Positions 16,391 to 25,730 are shown, counted from the first letter of the stretch. The stretch is DNA of 39,622 nt from a virus (IMGVR_UViG_3300047317_000191:1-39622), one strand, 5' to 3'. The notes: generated from the sequence alone by a model not told the origin. Program-made: numbers and translations.

Positions 16391-19300
16391 TCAGTTCGTA
16401 CTCCCCGACAGGTAGGCCAACGACCGCACCCGACTCGAGAGCGAGTCCGACGCAGGCTCGGGGCGAGGGTTGTGGACGTGCAGTTCCTTGATCGTGATGC
16501 CCCGATTCACCGTGGAACTGCTACTCACCGACGCACCAGAGTAGGTGCCCAAGTAGTTGGACCCTCCGCCGACGGACCCGCCGTCCGCCAGTAGTCCGGT
16601 GCCGCCCACCAGAGCCTCTACGAGCCCGCCTGCGGCGTACGGCAGGTAAGGGCCCCCGTGGGCCACGGACCTGGGTCCTGGGGTGTTCTGCAGGCTTCCG
16701 TACCTGTGCACGGCGTAGTTGATGCCCGCATAGATGTTGGCCAGCGGGTCCATGATCCCCCGGCCCACGTAGGGGCCCGCGTACTTCTGGAACACCGACG
16801 GGATCGTCTGCATCAGGCCCTGGCTGGGGTGCCCGGCCCGGGCGTTGGAGTCGGTCAGGTTGATCGCGGTCGGGTTGCCGGAGGACTCGTTCTGCATGAT
16901 GAGTTCGACGGCTGCCAGGTTCGATGCATTGTCGCCTCCCACCCCTAGGATCTCGGTCAGTGCCTGGTGAATCAGGGCCTCCCACTGCTTCACCCCGGCG
17001 GACGGGTTGTACGCGCCCACTCCGGTACCCGGCCCGGTGATCGACTTCCCGGCCTTGGTCGACAGGAACCACGGGGACTTGGCATCGGCCTGCGCCAAGA
17101 AGCGCCCGATCTCGTCGGAGGTCCGCTGGACGGTCGGGATGAGGAACTTGGCCATCGGGGTGTTGCCGATGGCGTCGACCATCAACGGCAGGGCCGTCTG
17201 CGCGGCCTTCCAGACCCCGGCATAGCCCGCCCGGCCGACCGACGTGGTGTCCTTGCCGACCGTGACGTTGCCCTGCCCGAACGTCGGCATCTTGAGCCAC
17301 GGCGGGATCACTACCGGCTTGGGCTGGACGGGCCCTCCGGCGGCGTACTTGTCCGCGTGGTTGAGGAAGTTCAGGTACTCGGTCCCCAGGCTCTTGACCG
17401 CGTTCTTCCGGATCACGTACTCGCCGGGGGTCAGCAGCGCATGGACGGTGTCCCCGGTACCGGAGCCGGGGATCACCCCGCCGGTCGCGGCCCTGGTGGC
17501 CTGTGTGCCAGTGCCAGTACGTGAAGCAGAGCCGCTACTCGTGGTGCCAGTACGGGGGGAACTGCCGGACGACGGCGTGGACGCTGTCGGAATGGTCGAC
17601 ACGGGCGGGATCTTCGTCGCCCCGATCCAGGTCAGGATCGTGTTCAGCGCCGGGATCAGCCACTTGTTCAGGACCGTGTTGACGATGTATGCGACCGGGG
17701 CGGCAACTGCCGCACCGACTGGGGCCCAAGCGTTGGTGATCGCGGTGACGGTGCTGCCGAAGATCCCTCCGAAGTAACCGGCCCAATCGGAGAACGGGTC
17801 CTTGGCGTCCGACGAGTACCCGGTGAAGTCCCCGGAGGCGGAGTCGAACGGCTTGGTCAGTGCGTTGTAGCCGTTGTTGCCGCTGGTCCCCATGCCGGTC
17901 TTGAACGGGGAGCCGAACGGCGTCCTGGCGTCCGTCGCGGTGCTGGTGAAGTCCCTGTCCGTGTTGTCGAACGACCCGTGGAACGCACCGTAGGCGTTGG
18001 CCCCGGAGGTCCCCATAGTGCGCTCGGTCGAGGAACCGAACGGCTTGGTGGCAGCGGTCGCGTCGCCCTTGAAGTCGCCCTCGGCGTGATCCCAGGGCTT
18101 CCGGTAGGCGTCATACGTCTGCTGCCCGGCCTTGGAGGCGGACGACTTGGTCGACGGGTCAACCTTGTACTTCGTGTTGATCGTCATTACGGACGGGCGA
18201 CCACCTATGCCGCCACCGCCGGATGCGCCGGTCGCCTTGGCACCCGTGGTGGCCGGTCCGGTAGGACCGCCAGCACCCCGACCAGTGCCGGTTGCACCGC
18301 CGGTGCCTGTCTGGGGAGTACGCGAGGTAGTAGGACCGCCAGCGCCACGGCCAGTGCCCGTACCACTAGCCCTCCCCGTACTGTTCTGGGCTGGCCTGGC
18401 AGCAGCGTGCGGGACCTGCTCGTCATACGTCGAACCGGTGCCGATGGGCGGGTTGACGTACTTGACGTGGACCGACACCGTGCCGTCGGCGTTCTGAGTG
18501 AACTCGAGCCCGTACTTGGCCGCAATCTCAGGGATCGACAGCAGACCCTTGTCGAGATCCGCCTGGATCTTGGCAGCCATATCGGGCAGGAACGCCCCGT
18601 TGAACGTGCCATTCACGTCGGGCATCTGGGCTTCGAGGGTCGCCTTGGCCAGCGCCAGCCCATCGGCGGTGGACTGCCCGAACTGGGCGATGAAGGTCTT
18701 CAACTGCGCCGGGGTGTAGGACAGCAGTTCCTGCAGCAGCGGATCGGCCTCGGGGCCTAGTTGCGCCAGTGCGGTCGCAACGTCCGGTGGCACCTTCTTG
18801 GCCACTGCGACGAGGTCATCGGCCCACTTGTGGTTGGTCTTGAAGTCCGCATCGAGCGTGTCGAGGATGTCCTGGGCGGTGATCTTGATGTCGTCGCCCA
18901 TACCGGTCACGGCACCGGAGGCGTCGGCAGCACTCCCGGCGATGGAGGTGGCCGCACCCGACGCGGCCGAAGACATGGTGCCGTAAGAGGTCGAGATGCC
19001 CTCCGCGACCTGCTCGTAGGTCTTCTCCGCCGCCGTCTGGGTGGCAACCTCGGCAGCCGCATCCTTCTGGACGGTGGCGTTGTAGTCGTCCTCGGCCTGC
19101 TGCTTCGTCTTCGCCGCGTTGGTCTGGGTGGTGGCGAGGTTGGCGTTGGCCTTGTCCAGATCGGTCTGGGCCTTGGTCAACGACGCCTGAACGGTGTCGT
19201 CCTTCTTCTTGGCTCCCGCCAGAGTGGTGTCGGACGTCGACTTCGTCGCCTTCGCAGCGGCCAGCCGCTTCTTTGCGGCGTCGACATCCTTGTTGGCGTT

Positions 19301-22300
19301 GTCGAGAGTCGACTTCCAGTAAGCCTTATCAGATCCCTTGGAGTCCTGGTAGTTCTTGGCGGCGTCGTTCCGGATCTTCTCGGCGGCGTAGACGTCGCCC
19401 TGGGCCATCAGGACCGCGTCCCCGGCCTTGGCGTTGTCCGTCTGTGCGACAGTCAGGGCTGCAGAGGACTTGTCGGCCTCCTTCTGCAGAGCGTCGACCT
19501 TCATCTGGGTCGCGGTGACGACCTTCTCCGCCGCCGTTACGGTGGCGTCGGCCTCGTCCTCTTCCGCCTTCTTGATCTTGAGGGCGGCAGCGTCCGCCGC
19601 CGTCTGGACCTCTTGGGCCTTCTTGATCTCGGCGTCCCGGGCGTCGGACGCCTTCTGCGTAGCCTGCTGCTGGCCCTGGTAGTCGGGACTCGAGCCCCCT
19701 CCACCGCCACCTCCGCCACCACCGCCGCCACCGGTCGCGGTGGTCCCGGTCTGCTTGGCCTGCAACCGTTCCCGGGTCCGCTCCACAAGAGTGGTCGGGT
19801 CGGCAGCGGACTGGTTGGCCGCGTTGATCGCGGTCTGGATGGCGGCGGTGGCGGCGTCGGCTGCCGAGATCGTCTTGTTGAGGGAGTTGGTGACGTTGTC
19901 GATGCCAGCCGGGTTGACAGGTGTTGCTGCAAGGTCGATGAACGACTGGATCTCGGCGTTACTTGCATTGGTGGTGTCCCCGAGACTGGCCATCCGCACA
20001 ATGAACTGATCCAGGGTCTCGCCACTCGTTGCTGCCTTCGCGTACAACTCAGCGAAGCCCTTAGCAGTGAAGAGCAGACCGCCGGTGGTGCTGGTAGTGG
20101 CCTCTCCGGCGGCTTCGATGACCTGCCGGGCGTTTGTGAGTGCCCCGTAGGCATCGGTGGAGGCACCGCCAACAGCATTCCAGGCACCTGCGTAAGTCAG
20201 AACGGCAGTCCCGGCGTCAGTGACCGCACCGATAACACCGTTCTTCATCTGTAGCCCGGAGATGATCTGTGCTATCGCAGAGGCCCCGGCCTGATTGCCG
20301 ACAAGCTTGTACTGATCCTCAAGACCGCCCAAGGTATTGGACAGCGTGGTGAAATCGCCATTCGATGCAACGATCGCGTCGATGACCTTGGACATATCGA
20401 CGCCTGCAGAGGTGAGAGCCCCAACGGCAGCAGGCAACTGGGTCTGCAGGGTCTTGAGAATCCCGTCCCTGACGGCTGTGTTCATCTGACCGAACGCAGC
20501 GACGTTACCGAGAATCCCGTCGGTCAGGGTCTTGGTCGACACACCGATGTCGTTGAACACCGTGACGTAGTTCTTGCCGGTGTCGTTGACCTGCAAGCCG
20601 TGGAGGATCTGGGCCTTGGTGTTCTCGGTGAACGCCGCCGTGTTGGTGTCGATGGTCCCCGACAGGTCACCGATGGCCTTGCCCGTAATCTCGGCGGCGG
20701 TCGCCGCTCGCTTGTTCGCGTCAACGAACAGCCCGATGGCCGTAACGACCAGGCCGACGGCGATGCCGATGATGCCGAAGGACGACGTCATCGCGGTCCC
20801 GATGGACCGTGCCATCGCTATGAGCTTCGGGCCGAACCCAGCCAGCAGGCCGAACGCGATCATCAAGACCTGCACGCCGCCAGGCAGCTTAGAGAACCAC
20901 CCGAACAAGGCTTCGAGCCCGTCCAGCAGCGGCTTGATGCCGTCGAGCACCACGGACAAGACCGTGGCCAACGCCTGGGCTGCAGGGACCAGTGAGGCCG
21001 CGAGGGCAGTAGCCACATTCTGGACGACGGGGATGAGAGGTTCGAGGGCCTTGAGGAACGAGTTCCCGGCCGCTTCGAGCGAGGTCTTGAACTTTGGGGA
21101 GATGAGGGTCAGACCGTAGACAGCCGCGCCGACGAGCCCGACCTTGAGTGCGAGACCGCCGAACTTATCAGCGAGTCCGGAGATGGCCTTGCCGCCCGCA
21201 GCACTGGTGGCCAGCGAACCGATCCCCGAGATGACCTTGTCGAGCCCTATCCACTTGCCGACGGCGAGTGCGGCACCTACGGCACCCAGACTCGTTGCGA
21301 CCTTGCTGAGAATCGGGGCGATGTTCGGGTTGGCGGTGATGTCCTTGAACCGGGCGGCAAGCTTCTCGAGGGTCCCCAGGAACCCTTGGAAGGCACCCTT
21401 GCCGCCCGCGTTGAGCAGGTTGGTGACGGCATCGACAATGTTCGCAATCCCCTGGATCAGCCCGTGCCCGAGGGACTGGACGTTCAGGGAGGCGAACAGC
21501 CGCCCGAGCGCCGGGCCGAGCACGGTCCGAAGCTGCTCGAGGATCTTGATTGCACCCTGGATGTTGGTGGTGTTCGAGCCGACGGAGGCAAGCCCCTTCG
21601 CCATCGAACTGAACAGCTTGCCGATCTCCTGCAGCAGCGGATAGATGTCGGTGAAGAACTTGTGGAGCTTGTCCCCACCCTCAGTGCCGACGGCCGTCAT
21701 CGCCCGCCACTTGGCGGTGATGTTGACCAGCCCGGTGGTCATCGAGTTGGTGAACCCGAATGCCGCTCGGCCCACGTTGGCGAACGTGATGCCGATGTTC
21801 TTGATGATCTGCCACCACTCGGACAGCCGCTCCCTGACCACTCCCAGGTAGGCGGCGAGCTTGCCGGAGTCGCGTGCGGCAGTGACGAACGAGTTGAAGT
21901 TACGGGCCCCGGCCGCAAGCCCGTTGGCAATGGACTGGGTGAACGGCCCTGCCGCCAAGGTGATGTTTCGCAGGGCATCCACGACGGACAGGAACGCCTG
22001 ACCCATCGTGTGGATCAGGGTGACGTTCCGCTGGGCGATGGTGGCGAAGTCCCGCTTGAACGGGCCGCTGGACATCATCCCGATGCCCTGCGCGGTGACG
22101 TCCCCGATCGCGCCAGCGGCCTTGGAGAACAGGTTCGAGATGACAGGCAGCAGACCCCGGATGTTTCCTAGCTGCCCCACCAACGGACCGAAGAACGCCT
22201 GCTGGGACGCCGACGTGAGGTTCTTCCACGCCCCCGCCATCCCGTGGACGCCCTCCACGAACTGCCGGGCAAGCGGGGACAGCTTGGCCAGCGCCGCAGC

Positions 22301-23842
22301 CAACTGTTCCTGCGCCGCACTCCCGGACGTGGCGGCATCAGTGGCGTTCTGCTGGGCGTCCGCCAGCGACTGCAGGGCGGAGGCGACCTGCCGTGCCGCC
22401 GTGCGCTGGGCCTCGGCGGCATCCGCCTCGGTCTTCATCAGGGCCCGGACGGTGTCCTGCTGCTGCTTGTTGGCGTCGATCACCGCCTGCTTGGCGGCAA
22501 CGACCGCGTCGTCGCCCTCGATGCCCTTGGTGGTCGCGGAGGTGAGCGCGGCCTGATTCTTGGCGTTGGTCGACCGGGCGTCGGAGAGGTCGAGTTCGGC
22601 GTTCTTGAGGTCGAGAAGGGCCTGCTGCCGCTCCAACTCGGTGGACGTGGCGTCGTGGGTGATCTTGGTGTAGTTCTGCTGGGCCTTGGTCAGATTGATC
22701 TGCGCCTGCTCGAGATCCAACGTCCCGTGCCGGGTGGCGTCCGCCAGATTCTCGAGGGTGACGACCGCGTTCTTCCGAGCGTCATCGAGTTGCTTCTCGG
22801 CATCCAGAACACCACGACTGGCACCGGCGAGGGCTTCCTCGGCCTGGATGATCGAGTCGTTCGATTCCTTCCAGGTCCGGGCCTGGTTCCGCTTCGCCTC
22901 CGCCACCGCATCGGTCGCGTCCGCGATGGCCTTGTTGGTCGCGGCCACCTGCTTGGCGGTGGAGGCCGACGACCCGGTCGCGCTCCTGGTGGCTGCTGTG
23001 TACGCCTTGAATGCGGCCGACACCCCATGCAGGGCGGCGAACATGCCACCGAGTCCCGCGCCGATCGCAGCGAGGGACGGCAGGACGGCGACAGCGGCTG
23101 CCGCGAGGGACCCCAGGGACGCTACGAGCCCCACCAGCCCGGCACCCAACGCCGACAGCATCGAGATCAGCGGGCCGATGTTGGTGATGAGCTTGACGAT
23201 CAGACCGACTAGCAGGAGCCCCGTCGAGGGAACACTCCCTAACGCATCCCCGACGGACTTGAGCGCCTTCCCCAACGTGCCGAACACGGAGGACGAGCCC
23301 CGTGCGGACGCCTTGTTCCGGTCCAGACTCTGGGTGGCCTTATCGACGTCCCTGCCGAGATTCTCGGCCTCCCGGGCAGCGTCCCCCTCCGCCTTTTCGA
23401 GATTCTCGGCCTCCCGGGCAGCGTCCCTGGCCGATGACGAGTGCCGGGACTGGGCCCGTCCCAGCGCCTCAGCGGCTGCTGCAGCAGCCGCTGCAGACGC
23501 GGCCTCTTCATCCATTGCGGCGGCGTTGAGTTGGGCGTCGCGGGCAGCCTGGCGGGTGTTCTTGGCCAGGGTGTTCATCTCGACGGAGGCAACCTTGAGG
23601 GCAGCCGCCAGGACGCCCATCAACGCGGCGTCGCGCGCCGCCGCGTCGGACTCCTTCTTGAGTTCCGACGTCTTCTTGGAGATGGCGGCAGCGGCCTCGG
23701 CGGAGCCCCGCACGGACGAGGCGTTGGCGGCAGCCTCGGACGCTTGGAGTTCGTTGATCTCCTGCCGGGCCTTCTTGACCTCCCGGTGGAACACGGCGAA
23801 GTCAGCGACCGCCTGGTACGAGACCCTCACGTTGTCGGCCAC
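16391..23842 (-). CDS. Tail tape measure protein with lytic transglycosylase domain (2,483 aa)
   Basis: The tape measure fills the tail tube and sets its length. At about 0.15 nm per residue this length predicts a tail near 370 nm (inference). Seen: an Ala/Glu/Arg coiled-coil N-terminus with a 14-residue repeat, hydrophobic stretches about residues 205-285 and around 950-1050, a Lys/Ala/Asp coiled coil after a 13-Gly run, Gly/Thr linkers with TGTGRGAGGPT twice, and three related 40-residue units. Near the C-terminus (about 2285-2390) is an SLT-type transglycosylase domain: catalytic Glu in QNESSGNP (E2319), then GLMQT (from 2342) and AGINYAVHRYG. Such domains open the wall during DNA entry. 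The start is GTG with GGAGGGAG upstream. It follows the chaperone genes as expected. Confidence 0.95.
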   Translation of the reverse strand: MADNVRVSYQAVADFAVFHREVKKARQEINELQASEAAANASSVRGSAEAAAAISKKTSELKKESDAAARDAALMGVLAAALKVASVEMNTLAKNTRQAARDAQLNAAAMDEEAASAAAAAAAAEALGRAQSRHSSSARDAAREAENLEKAEGDAAREAENLGRDVDKATQSLDRNKASARGSSSVFGTLGKALKSVGDALGSVPSTGLLLVGLIVKLITNIGPLISMLSALGAGLVGLVASLGSLAAAAVAVLPSLAAIGAGLGGMFAALHGVSAAFKAYTAATRSATGSSASTAKQVAATNKAIADATDAVAEAKRNQARTWKESNDSIIQAEEALAGASRGVLDAEKQLDDARKNAVVTLENLADATRHGTLDLEQAQINLTKAQQNYTKITHDATSTELERQQALLDLKNAELDLSDARSTNAKNQAALTSATTKGIEGDDAVVAAKQAVIDANKQQQDTVRALMKTEADAAEAQRTAARQVASALQSLADAQQNATDAATSGSAAQEQLAAALAKLSPLARQFVEGVHGMAGAWKNLTSASQQAFFGPLVGQLGNIRGLLPVISNLFSKAAGAIGDVTAQGIGMMSSGPFKRDFATIAQRNVTLIHTMGQAFLSVVDALRNITLAAGPFTQSIANGLAAGARNFNSFVTAARDSGKLAAYLGVVRERLSEWWQIIKNIGITFANVGRAAFGFTNSMTTGLVNITAKWRAMTAVGTEGGDKLHKFFTDIYPLLQEIGKLFSSMAKGLASVGSNTTNIQGAIKILEQLRTVLGPALGRLFASLNVQSLGHGLIQGIANIVDAVTNLLNAGGKGAFQGFLGTLEKLAARFKDITANPNIAPILSKVATSLGAVGAALAVGKWIGLDKVISGIGSLATSAAGGKAISGLADKFGGLALKVGLVGAAVYGLTLISPKFKTSLEAAGNSFLKALEPLIPVVQNVATALAASLVPAAQALATVLSVVLDGIKPLLDGLEALFGWFSKLPGGVQVLMIAFGLLAGFGPKLIAMARSIGTAMTSSFGIIGIAVGLVVTAIGLFVDANKRAATAAEITGKAIGDLSGTIDTNTAAFTENTKAQILHGLQVNDTGKNYVTVFNDIGVSTKTLTDGILGNVAAFGQMNTAVRDGILKTLQTQLPAAVGALTSAGVDMSKVIDAIVASNGDFTTLSNTLGGLEDQYKLVGNQAGASAIAQIISGLQMKNGVIGAVTDAGTAVLTYAGAWNAVGGASTDAYGALTNARQVIEAAGEATTSTTGGLLFTAKGFAELYAKAATSGETLDQFIVRMASLGDTTNASNAEIQSFIDLAATPVNPAGIDNVTNSLNKTISAADAATAAIQTAINAANQSAADPTTLVERTRERLQAKQTGTTATGGGGGGGGGGGGGSSPDYQGQQQATQKASDARDAEIKKAQEVQTAADAAALKIKKAEEDEADATVTAAEKVVTATQMKVDALQKEADKSSAALTVAQTDNAKAGDAVLMAQGDVYAAEKIRNDAAKNYQDSKGSDKAYWKSTLDNANKDVDAAKKRLAAAKATKSTSDTTLAGAKKKDDTVQASLTKAQTDLDKANANLATTQTNAAKTKQQAEDDYNATVQKDAAAEVATQTAAEKTYEQVAEGISTSYGTMSSAASGAATSIAGSAADASGAVTGMGDDIKITAQDILDTLDADFKTNHKWADDLVAVAKKVPPDVATALAQLGPEADPLLQELLSYTPAQLKTFIAQFGQSTADGLALAKATLEAQMPDVNGTFNGAFLPDMAAKIQADLDKGLLSIPEIAAKYGLEFTQNADGTVSVHVKYVNPPIGTGSTYDEQVPHAAARPAQNSTGRASGTGTGRGAGGPTTSRTPQTGTGGATGTGRGAGGPTGPATTGAKATGASGGGGIGGRPSVMTINTKYKVDPSTKSSASKAGQQTYDAYRKPWDHAEGDFKGDATAATKPFGSSTERTMGTSGANAYGAFHGSFDNTDRDFTSTATDARTPFGSPFKTGMGTSGNNGYNALTKPFDSASGDFTGYSSDAKDPFSDWAGYFGGIFGSTVTAITNAWAPVGAAVAAPVAYIVNTVLNKWLIPALNTILTWIGATKIPPVSTIPTASTPSSGSSPRTGTTSSGSASRTGTGTQATRAATGGVIPGSGTGDTVHALLTPGEYVIRKNAVKSLGTEYLNFLNHADKYAAGGPVQPKPVVIPPWLKMPTFGQGNVTVGKDTTSVGRAGYAGVWKAAQTALPLMVDAIGNTPMAKFLIPTVQRTSDEIGRFLAQADAKSPWFLSTKAGKSITGPGTGVGAYNPSAGVKQWEALIHQALTEILGVGGDNASNLAAVELIMQNESSGNPTAINLTDSNARAGHPSQGLMQTIPSVFQKYAGPYVGRGIMDPLANIYAGINYAVHRYGSLQNTPGPRSVAHGGPYLPYAAGGLVEALVGGTGLLADGGSVGGGSNYLGTYSGASVSSSSTVNRGITIKELHVHNPRPEPASDSLSSRVRSLAYLSGSTN
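17790..18131 (-). repeat. Three 40-residue repeats in the tape measure protein
   Basis: Three consecutive units of about 38-40 residues, each with an aromatic Asn/Asp-Ala-Tyr start (TYDAYRKPWD, AYGAFHGSFD, GYNALTKPFD), a GDF or RDF core, and an ending like ATKPFGS, ARTPFGS or AKDPFSD. They lie between the Gly-rich linkers and the hydrophobic segment before the transglycosylase domain. Tape measure repeats usually reflect the tube's helical repeat; that reading here is inference. Confidence 0.78.
23356..23427 (-). repeat. 42-bp direct repeat in the tape measure N-terminus
   Basis: An identical 30-bp stretch occurs twice (23356-23385 and 23398-23427), a 42-bp period. It encodes two copies of DAAREAENL in the coiled-coil part of the tape measure. 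The identity at DNA level points to a recent duplication, unlike the diverged repeats elsewhere in this protein. Confidence 0.88.
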
Positions 23843-23864
23843 GGTCTCGCACTCCCTCCAAGGG

Positions 23865-24841
23865 TCAGTGGCTCATCCGCGACCCGAACACCGCCATGAT
23901 CGCTTCGTAGGACCCGGCCTCCGGCTCAGCCTGGACCTTCTCCCGGGAGTCGGTCTTGCCGTAGACCCACTCCCATTCCTCTCTGTCTTCGGTGTCGAAG
24001 AAGGTGCTCTCCTGTGCGATCTCGGCCGGGTACTTCTTGGTCTTCTTCGGATCGACCTGGATGGACGCTGCCTCCCAGTACGCGAGCGTCCGTGCGTGCC
24101 AGGACGTCAGCCTCACCGTCTGCCGGAACGTGTCGTGACGGCGCAACTGGATGGCCGCGAGGACCTGATTGAACCGACAGAACGGCAGGTCCAGGATCGT
24201 GTCGTCGGTCCACCCGTACTCCGCAGAGATCAGATCGAAGCCAGTAGCGAAGCTGCCGACGATTCCTCGAGGGTCGTATCGTCCTCGTCGGTCTGGTCGT
24301 TCTCCCCGGACTCGTCCGTCTCCGGAATCGGCGCGGGCTTGGGAAGCTGTCCACTCGCTTGTGCCAGCCTCACCATCCCGCCCAGTCGTTTCCCCAGGCT
24401 CATCAGGTCGGAGGACTCGTTCCTCACGATGACCTCGATGATCGACAGGGCGTCATCCATCTCGGGGTTGTGCAGGTAGGTGTAAAGCTCCCCGATCAAC
24501 CGGTCGTTGGTGGCCTTGGTGGTCTTGTCCTTGGCCCCCTCCACCCAGCCCTCGGGGCGACACATGATCCGGAGGAAGTCGATGGTCTCGTCCTCGGACT
24601 CCGGCAGCGACAGGGCGATGATCGTAATCATCTTCTGGATGAACGCCTCGGTGCCCTCGTCCGGGTCCATCCGGATGGTCGCCAGGAAGTTCCCTGCACC
24701 GTGCGTGATGATCTTCAGCAGCCGGAACAACTGCCGGGTACGCAAACGCTGGACCCTGATCTCGAATCCACTCGCCGGGAGGGTGAGCGGGGTTCCGGCA
24801 TCGAGGTCCAGCGCGCTGAAATCTGACTCTGCGGTCGTCAT
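23865..24841 (-). CDS. Tail assembly chaperone, long form made by -1 frameshift (gpGT-like)
   Basis: Siphoviruses make a short chaperone (G) and a longer G-T fusion by ribosomal slippage between MTP and TMP genes. Here the downstream frame lies at -1 relative to G and stays open well upstream of the G stop. It carries a convincing T domain with no good start of its own: SAEYGWTDDTILDLPF, then RFNQVLAAIQLRRHDTF, ending FGSRMSH. The -1 frame is open from at least the GGGGAAA at 24389-24395, but sequence from there to about 24245 is Arg/Gly-rich in that frame and looks unselected. The slip is therefore more likely close to the G stop. I found no clean X XXY YYZ heptamer there. The exact junction is not assigned. 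Confidence 0.78.
24230..24841 (-). CDS. Tail assembly chaperone, short form (gpG-like, 203 aa)
   Basis: A 203-residue mainly helical protein that should bind the tape measure protein and recruit major tail subunits during tail assembly. It has a conserved-looking core (FEIRVQRLRTRQLFRLLKIIT, then IIALSLPESEDETIDFLRIM) and an acidic disordered C-terminus (ETDESGENDQTDEDD) typical of these chaperones. The ATG follows the ribosome site ACTAGGAGAG. It lies between the major tail protein and the tape measure, the standard position, and its end overlaps the T-frame. Confidence 0.88.
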   Translation of the reverse strand: MTTAESDFSALDLDAGTPLTLPASGFEIRVQRLRTRQLFRLLKIITHGAGNFLATIRMDPDEGTEAFIQKMITIIALSLPESEDETIDFLRIMCRPEGWVEGAKDKTTKATNDRLIGELYTYLHNPEMDDALSIIEVIVRNESSDLMSLGKRLGGMVRLAQASGQLPKPAPIPETDESGENDQTDEDDTTLEESSAASLLASI

Positions 24842-24858
24842 GCGACTCTCCTAGTTCG

Positions 24859-24878
24859 GGCAGGCCAACCGGCCTACC
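24859..24878 (-). terminator. Hairpin directly after the major tail protein gene
   Basis: Minus strand GGTAGGCC and GGCCTGCC form an eight-base stem (one U-G pair) with a GGTT loop, three bases after the major tail protein stop and just before the chaperone ribosome site. There is no T-run, so this may be an attenuator or a 3' end stabiliser rather than a full terminator. It would lower chaperone expression relative to the abundant tail protein. Confidence 0.45.
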
Positions 24879-24881
24879 GGA

Positions 24882-25436
24882 TCACCAGCGGTTCACCAAC
24901 CGGCCGATAGCCGGGTCGACCAGGGCGGTGCCCTTCTCGTCCACGGACGACACTACGGCACGGCCGTGGTAGTTGAGCTTGAGCCCGTCCTTGAAGGTGG
25001 GGCCGTCGAAGCTCATCGGGCCGAACTGCACACGGAACAGGACGAACTCCATGGTCCGCACGACACCGGCGGAGTCACGGGAAGGCACCCGGATCAGCAT
25101 GGGCTTCGGGGTCGTGTTGAGGGACCCAATGGACCACAGCGGCAGGCTGTAGTAGTCGTTGGGGGCAGTGCCGGACGACGTCACCACCGTGTTGGTCAGC
25201 GTGGCGATCAGGGAGAACGGGACGTACCCGCCCTGCACCGTGATCGTGGCGAAGTTGAACCAGTCCCAGACCGACAGGACGACGTCGTCGCCGTTGTTCT
25301 GGTAGTCGGCGGTGTCGAGTTCCACCGTCCCCTGGTTCACGCCATAGATGTCACCGTTGACCAACTGCGCGCCGGTCGTGCCATCGAGGATCGCCGCGTG
25401 CGAGATCGAAAAGCCCTCGAAGATACCCGTGGCCAT
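24882..25436 (-). CDS. Major tail protein (184 aa)
   Basis: The tube subunit. The 184-residue length, the position just before the chaperone frames, and an all-beta pattern (VELDTADYQNNGDDVVLSVW, ATITVQGGYVPFSLIATL, MEFVLFRVQFGPMSFDGP) ending in a strand with LKLNYHGRAVVSSVDE fit siphovirus tube proteins. The ATG has TAGGAG upstream. It is preceded by the recurrent CTGCCGATAAGAGTGGTG motif and followed by a hairpin, in keeping with high, separately set expression. Confidence 0.88.
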   Translation of the reverse strand: MATGIFEGFSISHAAILDGTTGAQLVNGDIYGVNQGTVELDTADYQNNGDDVVLSVWDWFNFATITVQGGYVPFSLIATLTNTVVTSSGTAPNDYYSLPLWSIGSLNTTPKPMLIRVPSRDSAGVVRTMEFVLFRVQFGPMSFDGPTFKDGLKLNYHGRAVVSSVDEKGTALVDPAIGRLVNRW

Positions 25437-25477
25437 AACCTGCTCCTAGTCCGAGGTACGGCGTCAAGCGCGCGAAG

Positions 25478-25500
25478 GTCTCACCACTCTTATCGGCAGC
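25478..25500 (-). promoter_or_regulatory. Recurrent motif, copy A, upstream of the major tail gene
   Basis: Minus strand CTGCCGATAAGAGTGGTG followed by AGAC, about 40-60 bases upstream of the major tail start in a 66-base gap. It differs by one substitution and one inserted base over about 22 bases from copy B inside the protease-scaffold gene, and a shorter version lies upstream of the capsid gene. Promoter, repressor site and RNA element are all possible. Confidence 0.5.
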
Positions 25501-25502
25501 AC

Positions 25503-25730
25503 CTACCGGGGCACAACGACCGTCTCGACCTCTTCACCCAGGATGTTGAACCGGTGGAGCACCCGGGCCACGTCCTGCCCCTCCCGGCGGAGGGAACGGC
25601 AGCAGTCGGAACAGGCGAACTCGATGAGGTTGCCGTCAGTAATCTTCGGCTTCTCACCCTCGGACACCACGATGGCCAGCAGGCGACGGGGCCCGACGGG
25701 GCAGCGGATCTGGGTCTGGGTCTCGGTCAC
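25503..25730 (-). CDS. Small cysteine-containing protein, zinc-ribbon/Com-like (75 aa)
   Basis: The layout (IRCPVGPRRLLA early, NLIEFACSDCCRSL in the middle) recalls the phage Mu Com-like zinc finger, which has two Cys pairs. Here the first pair has only C10; the second is C40, C43 and C44. So it may bind zinc with a changed ligand set or not at all. The GTG overlaps the glycosyltransferase stop by four bases (GTGA). Com in Mu regulates translation of the neighbouring Mom gene; a similar role here is only an analogy. It lies directly before the major tail gene and its motif copy. Confidence 0.75.
   Translation of the reverse strand: MTETQTQIRCPVGPRRLLAIVVSEGEKPKITDGNLIEFACSDCCRSLRREGQDVARVLHRFNILGEEVETVVVPR

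Noticed and set aside
19690-19735. Poly-Gly coding run in the tape measure as a possible sequencing error or frameshift
   Set aside because: The frame stays open with sensible coiled-coil sequence on both sides, and Gly linkers are common in tape measures.
24389-24395. GGGGAAA as the sure frameshift site
   Set aside because: The heptamer is not in the standard X XXY YYZ phase and the -1 frame downstream of it for 50 codons does not look selected. Kept only as a candidate.
25440-25475. Sigma-70 promoter from TTGACG upstream of the major tail gene
   Set aside because: A TTGACG is present on the minus strand but no acceptable -10 box is found 16-18 bases after it.
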